Source: Deinococcus sedimenti (GTDB lineage: Bacteria; Deinococcota; Deinococci; Deinococcales; Deinococcaceae). Taken from it: a stretch of 64,000 nucleotides of DNA. The stretch lies in contig NZ_BMQN01000007.1 in assembly GCF_014648135.1 (NCBI RefSeq), forward strand, positions 1 through 64,000, read 5' to 3'. The number at the start of each line of letters is the position of its first letter. The first letter of the stretch is position 1. The notes below the pieces were generated by a model. The model did no database searches, was not told the origin of the DNA, and saw nothing but the letters and a program-made list of their open reading frames with translations. Of the stretch, positions 56,917 to 64,000 are shown in pieces. The position numbers and the translations under genes were made by a program.

Positions 56917-57811
56917 CGCCCAGCGCCGCCGCCCGGTCCGAGAGCGCCCCCACCAGAGCCCGCAGGTCCGGGCGGTCCCCGTCAGCCACGCGGGTCAGCA
57001 GGGTCCAGCGGGCGGTCCCCACCGCGCCGCCCACGCCCGTCACCTCGGTCACCTGCCTGGCTGTCAGGGCGTCCAGCGCCGCCCAGCGGGGCACCAGACT
57101 GGCCCCCACGCCCAGCCCGACGGCCTGCACGACCGCCGTGAGGTCCGGTACGGTCAGCGCGGGCCGCGCCGCGAAGCGCACGCCCAGATCGCCGGTGAAG
57201 CAGCGGCGGGTGGTGGGCAGCTCGGCGCTGTAACTCACCCACGGGCGGGCGTTCAGCCACGCGCCCAGCGCCGCCCGGTTGGTCGGCGCCGCCTCCCAGC
57301 CGCCCGGGACGATCAGCGTGAACGGCACGTCCGCGACCGGCGTGCCCAGCAGCGCGCGGTCGTCGGGCACGCGCGCCGCGAGGACGGCGTCCAGACTGCC
57401 CTCGCGCAGCCCCGCCAGACCCGCGGCGTCCGCCGTGACGCTCAGGTGCAGCGGACCGGGAACACCCGCCTGAGCCCCGCCGGTCAGGGCCGGGAGGAGC
57501 ACGCGCAGCACGTCGGCCGGGCCGCCCAGCCGCAGCGGCACCGTCCCGGGCCCGCGGCCCCGCAGGGTCCGGTCGGCGGCGTGCAGCTGGTCCACGCCGG
57601 GGGCCACCTGCGCGTACAGCAGCTGGCCGCGCCCGGTCGGTTGCATGCCGCGCGGCGTACGGCGGAACAGCGGCTCGCCCACCCGGGCCTCCAGCGCCGC
57701 GATCTGCGCGCTCACGGCGGGCTACGTCAGGTGCCGCTCGCGGGCCGCGCCGCTCACGCTGCCCGCGCGGTACACCGCCACGAACACCCGGAACAGCTCC
57801 AGCGAAGCCAT
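56900..57811 (-). pseudogene. LysR-family regulator gene interrupted by an amber codon
   Basis: Reading from ATG 57811, the first 29 codons (MASLELFRVFVAVYRAGSVS, then ARERHLT) are a standard LysR winged-helix start. Codon 30 is TAG (57722-57724) exactly where LysR proteins have CAG (the LTQPAVSAQI motif). The frame then continues intact (AVSAQIAALEARVGEPLFRR to the C-terminus) through the substrate domain. A single C-to-T change explains it. A restart at GTG 57715 would lack half of the DNA-binding domain. It overlaps the cytochrome 3' end. Confidence 0.85.
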
Positions 57812-57882
57812 CAGCATCCGTTATACCCCCACCCGGCCCACGTGATTAGCGCGCCGGGCCCGCGCGGGCGCACCATGCGGAC

Positions 57883-58653
57883 ATGACCGACCGCAGCGCC
57901 GCGCAGTTCAACGCCCACGCCGACCGCTACGCCACCAGCGAGGTCCACCGCGCCGGACCCAGCCTGCCCGTCCTGCTGCGCCTGGCCGCGCCGGGCCCGG
58001 GGGACCGGGCGCTGGACGTGGCGACTGGCACCGGCAACACCGCGCTGGCCCTGGCCCCCCACGTGCAGGACGTGACCGGCGTGGACGTCGCGGACGCCAT
58101 GCTGACCCACGCCCGCGAGCGGGCCGAGCGGGAGGGGCTGGACAACGCCACCTTCCGGTCCGGGAACGCCGAGGCCCTGCCCTTTCCCGACGGCACCTTC
58201 ACGCTCGTCACGTCCCGGCACGCTCCCCACCACTTCGCGCACCTGGACCGCTTCCTGGCCGAGGCGTGGCGGGTCCTGCGGCCCGGCGGGCGGCTGGTGA
58301 TCGCCGACCAGATCAGCCCCACCCCGGAGCTTCAGACTTGGACGGACACGTACCAGCGGCTGCGGGACCCCAGCCACCACGCGCAGCGCCCCGTATCGGC
58401 GTGGCAGGCCCTGAGCGGCGCGGCGGGCTTCACCTGGGCCGCGCACGAGATCGTGCCGTACGAACTGCCCTTCGGCTGGTGGACCGCCCAGAGCGGCTGC
58501 ACGCCCGACACGGTGGCGGCGCTGCGGGGCCACGCCGCGACCCTGGACGCCGCGCAGCAGCAGGCCGCAGGGTTGATCCTGGACGGGCGCGGCGAGGTGA
58601 CCGCGCACCGCGAACCCATGCTGGTCGTACGCCTGGAGAAACCCGGGCGCTGA
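57883..58653 (+). CDS. Class I SAM-dependent methyltransferase (UbiE-like)
   Basis: A 256-residue methyltransferase. Motif I ALDVATGTGNTALALA, then VTGVDVADAMLTHARERA, the acidic LPFPDGTFTLVTSRHAPHHF (motif II) and VLRPGGRLVIADQIS (motif III). Substrate unknown; similar to but distinct from true UbiE/MenG, which is found at 62944-63666. It is divergent from the broken LysR gene, which may once have controlled it. Confidence 0.88.
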   Translation: MTDRSAAQFNAHADRYATSEVHRAGPSLPVLLRLAAPGPGDRALDVATGTGNTALALAPHVQDVTGVDVADAMLTHARERAEREGLDNATFRSGNAEALPFPDGTFTLVTSRHAPHHFAHLDRFLAEAWRVLRPGGRLVIADQISPTPELQTWTDTYQRLRDPSHHAQRPVSAWQALSGAAGFTWAAHEIVPYELPFGWWTAQSGCTPDTVAALRGHAATLDAAQQQAAGLILDGRGEVTAHREPMLVVRLEKPGR

Positions 58654-58720
58654 GCCCAGGCTCGTCAAGCGCACCTGCGGCCCGCGCCCCGAGTGCGTTC
58701 CCGTAGGCTGCGGGCCACCC

Positions 58721-60532
58721 ATGACGAGTGCTTCCCCGCCTGCCCGTGACCTGTGGCGCACGCTGCGCCTGACCCTGCCGGACCTGTGGCGCGCCCAGCC
58801 GCTGATCACGGCGGGCCTGTTCCTGAGCGGGGCGGCGCAGGGCGCGCTGCCCGCCGTGACCATATTGATCGGGAAGTGGACGGTGGACGGCGTGAGTGGC
58901 CTGCTGGCCGGGCAGAGCGTGAACCTGACGGCGCTGGCGGGCGCGTGGGCGGGCGTGGCGCTGCTGACGCAGGTCACGGCGACCGTCACGCAGGTCATGC
59001 AGGGCGTCGCCGCCGACGGCTACACCCTGCACGTGAACCAGCGCCTGATGCGCCGCATGACCGAATTGCAGGGCCTGGACGTGCTGGAAGACCCGCAGTT
59101 CCACGACGACATCGAGGTGCTGCAGGACGGCGCGAGTCACCGCCCGCTGAACCTGCTGTCCACGCTGGTGTACGCCCTGCGGAACGTCGTGGCGGCGATC
59201 AGCGTGGCGGCCACCCTGCTGCTGGTCGGGTGGTGGGTGCCGCTGGTGGTCGTGGCGGGGCTGCTGCCGCTGATGTCCCGGCAGATGCAGTTCTACCGGC
59301 TGGGCTGGAGTCTGTTCATCCAGCGGACTCCCGAGGCGCGCGAGGTGAACTACCTGTCGCGCGTGGCGCTGCGGCACGAGTACGCCAAGGAGGTCCGGCT
59401 GTACGGCCTCGCCCCGCACCTGCAACGCGAGGCGCTGACCCGCACCCGCGCGTACCAGAACACCCTGCGCGCCCAGCGCACGCGCGGCCTGCTGGCGCTG
59501 CTGCCCTTCGAGGCGCTGTCCCTGCTGGTCACCGGGGGTCTGTTCGCGTTCGTGGTCGCGCAGGCGCAGGCCGGGCGGGTCGGGGCGGGCAGCGTGGCGC
59601 TGGTCGTCACGGCGCTGGCCGCCCTGCGGCAGGAACTGAGCGGCCTGGCCGAGATGGGAAGTATCGGCACGCAGCACCTGAGCTGGTTCGCCAAGCTGGA
59701 CGCGTTCCTGAACGCCCCGGGCGGCGTGCAGAGCCCCGCCCGGCCCCAGCCCATGCCCGCCGACGGCACGATCACGCTGGAGAACGTGAGCTTCGCGTAC
59801 CGCGACCAGCCGCCCGCGCTGCGGGACGTGACCCTGACCATCCCCGCCGGGCAGACCGTCGCCATCGTCGGGGAGAACGGCGCGGGCAAGAGCACCCTGA
59901 TCAAACTGCTCCTGCGGTACTACGACCCCACCGCCGGGCGCATCCTGATCGGCATGGGCGCGGCGCAGACCGACCTGCGCGACCTCGACCTGAACGACTG
60001 GCGCTCGGGCGTCGCCGCCGTGTTCCAGGACTTCGCCCGCTTCGAATGGACGCTGCGCGAGAACATCCTCCTGGGACAGGCGCAGGACGACACCCGAATG
60101 AACGCCGCCGTGCAGGGCAGCGGCCTGAACACCGTCCTGACGGGCACCCGCACGCTCAACACCCGCCTGGGGCAGGCGTTCGGCGGCGCGGACCTCTCCG
60201 GCGGGCAGTGGCAGAAGCTCGCCACCGCCCGCGCCCTGTACAGAGGCGCCCGCGTGCTGATCCTCGACGAACCCACCGCCGCCCTCGACCCCCGCAGCGA
60301 GGCCGAAGTCTTCGACACCTTCGCCGCCCTGGCACGCGGCCGCACCACGCTGCTCGTCACGCACCGCCTCGGCAGCGTCCTGATGGCCGACCGGGTCCTC
60401 GTCATGAAAGCCGGACAGATCATCGAGGACGGCACCCACGCCGCCCTCCTCGCGCGTGGCGGCGAGTACGCCGACCTGTGGGCCCTCCAGGCCCGCCAGT
60501 ACGAGGAACAGACAGAGCCCATCCTGGCCTGA
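58721..60532 (+). CDS. ABC exporter, fused membrane and ATPase domains
   Basis: A 603-residue half-transporter. Residues 1-340 carry about six transmembrane segments. The ATPase domain has Walker A VGENGAGKSTLIKLL, Q-loop GVAAVFQDFARF, signature LSGGQWQKLATARAL, Walker B VLILDEPTAALD and the H-loop LVTHRLG. It would act as a homodimer or with a partner outside the window; substrate unknown. TAGGCT (58704-58709) lies 11 nt before the ATG. Confidence 0.93.
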   Translation: MTSASPPARDLWRTLRLTLPDLWRAQPLITAGLFLSGAAQGALPAVTILIGKWTVDGVSGLLAGQSVNLTALAGAWAGVALLTQVTATVTQVMQGVAADGYTLHVNQRLMRRMTELQGLDVLEDPQFHDDIEVLQDGASHRPLNLLSTLVYALRNVVAAISVAATLLLVGWWVPLVVVAGLLPLMSRQMQFYRLGWSLFIQRTPEAREVNYLSRVALRHEYAKEVRLYGLAPHLQREALTRTRAYQNTLRAQRTRGLLALLPFEALSLLVTGGLFAFVVAQAQAGRVGAGSVALVVTALAALRQELSGLAEMGSIGTQHLSWFAKLDAFLNAPGGVQSPARPQPMPADGTITLENVSFAYRDQPPALRDVTLTIPAGQTVAIVGENGAGKSTLIKLLLRYYDPTAGRILIGMGAAQTDLRDLDLNDWRSGVAAVFQDFARFEWTLRENILLGQAQDDTRMNAAVQGSGLNTVLTGTRTLNTRLGQAFGGADLSGGQWQKLATARALYRGARVLILDEPTAALDPRSEAEVFDTFAALARGRTTLLVTHRLGSVLMADRVLVMKAGQIIEDGTHAALLARGGEYADLWALQARQYEEQTEPILA

Positions 60533-60535
60533 CGG

Positions 60536-60667
60536 TCATACGCACTCCGTCGGTTTCGTCGGCTCTGCCCATGCACCGGGTGGCACACTGCACGCCCGGA
60601 ACCCGGTTCTCTCCTGCTCGCTTCGCTCGGAAAGAGGCTGCAAAGACCCTATCCGGGTCCAAATGAC
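60536..60667 (+). repeat. Dispersed structured repeat, copy C
   Basis: About 132 bp directly after the ABC exporter gene. Left end ATACGCACTCCG, centre CCGGAACCCGGTTCTCTCCTG, box CCTGCTCGCTTCGCTCGG (60613-60630), right end (reversed) ATTTGGACCCGG. The hairpins are weaker than in copies A and B. It fills nearly all of the gap to the HTH gene; the remaining 30 bp show nothing. Confidence 0.65.
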
Positions 60668-60699
60668 TTTGACGGTTCTCGCAAAATGCGTGCTGAACG

Positions 60700-61254
60700 T
60701 CAGTCCCGTCCAGCGTCAACGGACTGCCACTCGTCCACGTCCGGCGCGGCGACGCCCCCGCTTGCCCGCAGGATGACCAGCAGCGGAATGACCTTCTGTG
60801 CCGGAACCACGTAACGCCCCCGTCCCTCCAGGGTCAACCATCCGGCTGCCTGTAATTCCCGCAGGTGGTGGTACAGCTTGCCCGCACCGCCCAGGTCCGG
60901 CTGGCCCTGGAGGTCCTGCGTGGTCTGTCTGCCGTTCAGAACGGCGCGCAGAACCGCCAGCCGCAGCGGATGCCCCAGCGCGGCCAGCGCGGGCGCGGCC
61001 CCCTGCCAGTCGGCGTTCAGGAGGGCCGGAGTGTCCTGCCCTTCCTGCCACGCCCAGTGTTCCCCGGTGGGCAGCCGGACGTGCCCGCTGAACAGCACTG
61101 CGCCTTCCGGTGCGTCGCGTTCCAGGCGTTCCAGCGCCCAGAACACCTCCTTCGGTCCGGCCAGAGGAGCGGACGGGGTCGTCCTGGCCTCCAGCACGGC
61201 CAGCCGGGACTCCAGGCGTTCCAGGCGGGCCAGCAGGTCGGCGGAATCGGTCAC
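60700..61254 (-). CDS. ArsR-like helix-turn-helix regulator with N-terminal coiled coil
   Basis: A 184-residue protein. A short N-terminal coiled coil (LLARLERLESRLAVLEAR) precedes a linker domain, and a winged helix occupies about 88-150 (LAALGHPLRLAVLRAVLNGRQTTQDL, GKLYHHLRELQAAGWL), typical of ArsR-type HTH_20 proteins. It starts at a GTG 10 nt after the beta-lactamase-like stop, so it is probably co-transcribed with that gene and may regulate it. Confidence 0.85.
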   Translation of the reverse strand: MTDSADLLARLERLESRLAVLEARTTPSAPLAGPKEVFWALERLERDAPEGAVLFSGHVRLPTGEHWAWQEGQDTPALLNADWQGAAPALAALGHPLRLAVLRAVLNGRQTTQDLQGQPDLGGAGKLYHHLRELQAAGWLTLEGRGRYVVPAQKVIPLLVILRASGGVAAPDVDEWQSVDAGRD

Positions 61255-61264
61255 GCTCTCCAGT

Positions 61265-62401
61265 TTACTTTTTCGGGGTGGCCGTACCGAGAGCGTCGGT
61301 CAGTTGCCGCGCGAGGTCCGGGCGGATGGCGATCATCAGCAGGGCCTCCTCCAGGCTGTCCTGAAGCGCCCGGTACTGCCCGGCGGGTACGTTCCGCAGA
61401 AAGACACTGACGACCAGTGGATACCCGGCGGCCGGGCCGACCTTCGGCGTAAACGCGAGGTTGCTGGTCAGCACACCCCCGGACAGTGACCCACCCTTGG
61501 CGTACAGCTGGGTAAAGACCTCGTCGTTGCCAGGGTTCACCCGCATGGGCCAGCCCAGGTGGCGGCGCATGATCTGAAGTTCGGTGTCCGGCAGGCCCGC
61601 GCCGGTCAGGACGCGCGCCATCAGCGCCGCGTAGTCGCCGGTGGTGCCGGCGGGCGCCGAGCGATTCTGAAGGGCGCCGGCGGTGGCGGGTTCCACGGCC
61701 CGCGCGCGCCGCTGCACCGCCGCCGGGTCCCGCAGCGAGGGGTCCTGACGGACCTGCTCCGCCCGCTGCCAGTACAGCGCGGTTCGTTGCGCGGCCGTCA
61801 TGGTCAGCAGCGCCGTCTGGTCGCGTGGAGTGTCCCAGGTGCTGAACATCCCGGCAACAGGGCCGATGTCGTCCTGGCCGGTCAGGTGCAGGCGCGTGGC
61901 TGTCTGCCGGATGGCCTGGGGTCCCAGGCGGGACAGGATCAGGTCGGTGGCGGCGTTGTCGCTGGTTTCGATCATGAACCGGGCGAGCGTGTCCAGCGGC
62001 ACGGTGCGGTCCGGAGTGCTGGCGCGGCCGGAACGGTCGGCGGGCAGCCCGAGGGCCTTGAGACTGCTGGCGTGTGCGCCGCCGTCCGTGCCCGGCAGGT
62101 AGAAGCTTTCCCAGTCGCGCAGCGTGACGGGCTGCTGGGCGTTCAGGGTGCCGCTGGTGACGGCGTGGGCGTAGGCGGCCAGGACGACGATCTTCATGCT
62201 GCTGGCCAGCGGCATGGGCTGCGTGTCGTTCCAGTTCAGGGCGTGGCGTGCCGGGTCCGGGGTGCCGTCTGCCCGGAGGGCGTAGGTGCTGACGGCCAGA
62301 TCGTGCGGCTGGGTGCGGGCGAAGCTCAGCAGGGGGTCCAGGGGGGTGGCGGCCCGGCCAGTCGAGAACGCGGAGAGCAGCAGCAGCAGCAGACGCTTCA
62401 T
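61265..62401 (-). CDS. Class A beta-lactamase-like serine hydrolase
   Basis: A 378-residue exported protein (signal MKRLLLLLLSAFSTGRA). Penicillin-binding motifs are in order: SSMK (SxxK, after PLASS), SDN in IETSDNAATDLIL, and KGG in YAKGGSLSGGVLTSN. It is longer than typical class A enzymes (about 290) with an insertion between the SDN and KGG motifs, so it may be a carboxypeptidase-type relative. TACTGT lies 6 nt before the ATG with a 17-bp-spaced TTGAAA. Confidence 0.82.
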   Translation of the reverse strand: MKRLLLLLLSAFSTGRAATPLDPLLSFARTQPHDLAVSTYALRADGTPDPARHALNWNDTQPMPLASSMKIVVLAAYAHAVTSGTLNAQQPVTLRDWESFYLPGTDGGAHASSLKALGLPADRSGRASTPDRTVPLDTLARFMIETSDNAATDLILSRLGPQAIRQTATRLHLTGQDDIGPVAGMFSTWDTPRDQTALLTMTAAQRTALYWQRAEQVRQDPSLRDPAAVQRRARAVEPATAGALQNRSAPAGTTGDYAALMARVLTGAGLPDTELQIMRRHLGWPMRVNPGNDEVFTQLYAKGGSLSGGVLTSNLAFTPKVGPAAGYPLVVSVFLRNVPAGQYRALQDSLEEALLMIAIRPDLARQLTDALGTATPKK

Positions 62402-62406
62402 ACAAA

Positions 62407-62436
62407 TACAGTATTCCGTAATTCTGTAAATTTCAA
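62407..62436 (-). promoter_or_regulatory. Promoter and inverted repeat of the beta-lactamase-like gene
   Basis: On the minus strand TTGAAA (62431-62436), a 17-bp spacer and TACTGT (62408-62413) form a good promoter ending 6 nt before the ATG. An inverted repeat TACAG (62407-62411) / CTGTA (62424-62428) overlaps the -10 and spacer, a possible operator for the downstream HTH protein. Confidence 0.6.
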
Positions 62437-62537
62437 GGAAAAAACAAAGGAACCCCGGGCCCCAGCCGTTTTCACCCCACCGGCACCCGCTGACTCCCGA
62501 CGTCAACGGCGACGCGGAACCCGCCCCGGCCTGAACG

Positions 62538-62897
62538 TCAGCGCCAGCGCAGGCTCACGTCCACGCCCAGCCGCACGTCCGGCAGCGGGGAGGCGGGCGT
62601 GCAACTGAAGCGCATCTCGTCCGGGGCGAGGGTCGGCGTGACCTTCCCGAACATCAGCCGAGAACCCAGAAACAGCACCCGCAGTGGGTCTGGACCGGTC
62701 GTGCTGGCTCCTGCCCGGCGCAGGGTCAGGGTCGTGCCCCGGCAGGACAGCACCCCGACCTCTCCCCCGGACGGCCAGTGGACCCGCAGGCCCTCCGGGA
62801 CGCGCTCCACACCCACCACGAACGGGGTGGCCTGAGCCTGCACCCCGCCACCCCACAGGCCCACCAACAGGGCCGCCACCCGCAACATTCCTCGCAT
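62538..62897 (-). CDS. Small secreted hypothetical protein
   Basis: A 119-residue protein with signal peptide MRGMLRVAALLVGLWGGGVQAQA and a beta-rich mature part with two cysteines (VGVLSCRG and MRFSCTPAS) that could form a disulfide. No family recognised. It lies between the beta-lactamase-like and ubiE genes, all on the minus strand but with gaps. Confidence 0.6.
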   Translation of the reverse strand: MRGMLRVAALLVGLWGGGVQAQATPFVVGVERVPEGLRVHWPSGGEVGVLSCRGTTLTLRRAGASTTGPDPLRVLFLGSRLMFGKVTPTLAPDEMRFSCTPASPLPDVRLGVDVSLRWR

Positions 62898-62943
62898 GGG
62901 TCCATGCTGCCCCCCGCACCCGCGCGAGTCGAGCAGATCTGCC

Positions 62944-63666
62944 TTACGGCAGCTTGTCCCCCACGTGAATCGCGGCGATGCCGAAGGTCAGCAGGCGGTA
63001 GCGGGTGCGGAACCCCGTGGCGCGCATCAGCTGCGCCAGCCGCTCCGGCTCGGGAAAGGCCAGCACGCTCTCGGGCAGGTACGTGTACGCCGAGGCGTTC
63101 CCGCTGATCAGCCCACCGATGCGCGGCAGCACATGCTGGAAGTACACGCGGAACAGGCTCCCCAGCAGGCCCGGACGGGGCGGGGGGAACTCCAGGATCA
63201 CGGCCCGCCCGCCCGGCGCGAGCACCCGGTGAAACTCCGCGAGGCCCCGCGCGTAATCCGCGAAGTTCCGGAACCCGAACGCGCACGTGATCGAATCGAA
63301 ACTCCCGTCCGGGTACGGCAGGTTCAGCGCGTCCCCCTCCTCCAGGCGGATGTCGATGTGCCGCGCGGCGGCCTTCTCCCGGCCAATGGCGAGCATCTGC
63401 GGCACGAAGTCACTGCCGATCACCTCGGCCTGCGGGGCTCGGGTCTTGAGTTCCAGCGCGAAATCCGCCGTGCCCGTCGCCACGTCCAGCACCCGCGCCG
63501 GTTGCAGGGCCAGCGCCTCGTGCGCCGCCGCCCGCCGCCAGCCCTTGTCCACCCCGAGGCTCAGCACGCGGTTGAGAAGGTCGTAACGGGGCGCGATGCT
63601 GGCGAACATCGCCTGCACGTCACTGCCCTTGTCCTGCTTGTCCCCCACGGCGGGCCGCTTCGTCAT
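62944..63666 (-). CDS. menG: Demethylmenaquinone methyltransferase
   Basis: A 240-residue SAM-dependent methyltransferase for the last step of menaquinone synthesis. The UbiE/MenG signature YDLLNRVLSLGVDKGWRRAA is near the N-terminus, motif I is VLDVATGTADFALEL, and the second signature DSITCAFGFRNFADYARGLAEFHRVLAPGG is complete. ATG 63666 is chosen because TATGAT (63674-63679, minus strand) ends 7 nt upstream; two earlier ATGs overlap that box. Confidence 0.94.
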   Translation of the reverse strand: MTKRPAVGDKQDKGSDVQAMFASIAPRYDLLNRVLSLGVDKGWRRAAAHEALALQPARVLDVATGTADFALELKTRAPQAEVIGSDFVPQMLAIGREKAAARHIDIRLEEGDALNLPYPDGSFDSITCAFGFRNFADYARGLAEFHRVLAPGGRAVILEFPPPRPGLLGSLFRVYFQHVLPRIGGLISGNASAYTYLPESVLAFPEPERLAQLMRATGFRTRYRLLTFGIAAIHVGDKLP

Positions 63667-63740
63667 GAGCCGCATCATAGGGCGCGCAAGGCGGGACGCA
63701 CCGGAAGCAGACGCGCAGTCAGGGGGCAGGAACCCTGGAT

Positions 63741-64000
63741 TCAGCGTCGCTGGCGGATGACCTGCCGGAGAATGTGCGGCAGGTTCGTCTCTAGAGCACC
63801 CAGCAGTGGTTCGCCGAACACGCAGATGGTGCCCTCCCAGGGATGCCCGAGGGTGCCCCAGCTCAGATCAACAGCGAGCGTGATCGCGTAATCCCCATCA
63901 GGGAACACGCCATGAGTCCAGGGATGACTCTTGGTCGGAACCGCCACATCGCTAGGTGTGTACGCGAAACAATCGTGCTGCCAGTCGAGGGCATACACCT
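63741..64000 (-). CDS. DUF2716-like protein, 5' end beyond the window
   Basis: At least 85 C-terminal residues. ALDWQHDCFAYTP, VFPDGDYAITLAVDLSWGTLGHPWEGTICVFGEPLL matches the DUF2716 core (DGDYxxFLAxDLxWGxxGHPWExxxxVFGE). The family start should lie further right, so the visible Met is probably internal. DUF2716 genes often sit among immunity-type genes; no toxin is visible here. Codon use is less GC-rich than in menG. Confidence 0.6.
   Translation of the reverse strand, partial: VYALDWQHDCFAYTPSDVAVPTKSHPWTHGVFPDGDYAITLAVDLSWGTLGHPWEGTICVFGEPLLGALETNLPHILRQVIRQRR

Overview
The window is high-GC, densely packed bacterial DNA that looks like a Deinococcus chromosome. Supporting signs are a three-MshEN-domain PilB with PilT, an FrnE-type DsbA protein with both CPWC and CX4C motifs, many DinB-family proteins, duplicated-PaaB phenylacetate genes, and a -10 box placed 5-7 nt before the start codon of many genes (leaderless mRNAs, well documented in Deinococcus). 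This assignment comes from protein content only. I see no rRNA, tRNA, CRISPR array, prophage or intact insertion sequence.

Left part (1-12.1 kb): FCP1-like HAD phosphatase, a small secreted protein, cofactor-independent phosphoglycerate mutase, a TerC-type membrane protein preceded by a 16-residue leader ORF, a compact MBL hydrolase / APH-like kinase / TrmH operon, a class II DNA photolyase, a TRIC-type channel, ribosomal protein L32, and a large DUF937-plus-Ig-like membrane protein.

12.2-19.9 kb is the phenylacetate (Paa) region: paaZ, then paaABCD for phenylacetyl-CoA epoxidase. An ADP-ribosylglycohydrolase gene is translationally coupled to paaD, and an Imm8 immunity gene and methionine aminopeptidase sit between the two parts. 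A perfect palindrome fills the paaA promoter spacer. A decayed glyoxalase-family gene lies just left of paaZ.

19.9-25.6 kb is a complete thiamine operon (thiC-E-S-G-O-D) headed by a TPP riboswitch and an intrinsic terminator.

25.6-34.6 kb holds single-gene units and pairs: secreted proteins, an IclR regulator, a cytochrome c, a catalytically degenerate isochorismatase-like protein coupled to an M42 peptidase, a divergent HxlR regulator/quinone reductase pair, FabI, and the coupled PgeF/YqeG genes. 34.6-38.6 kb carries pilB and pilT.

38.7-46.6 kb: pyrimidine-nucleoside phosphorylase, a WYL regulator with a CDGSH protein, a tandem cluster of five DinB-family genes (one frameshifted), TsaE, DUF2089, GNAT and a Crp/Fnr regulator. 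46.7-64 kb: acyl-CoA dehydrogenase, peroxiredoxin, a secreted stalk-domain protein, FtsH, FrnE, an AMIN/amidase protein, an alkyltransferase-like protein, a second cytochrome c, a LysR gene broken by an amber codon, two methyltransferases, an ABC exporter, a class A beta-lactamase-like gene with a downstream HTH regulator, and the start of a DUF2716-like gene.

The strongest unexplained signal is a dispersed, structured repeat family: four fuller copies with terminal inverted repeats and two partial copies. Members share an 18-nt box followed in most copies by a hairpin whose sequence varies while pairing is kept. In three copies the repeat terminus supplies the TGA stop of the adjoining reading frame.
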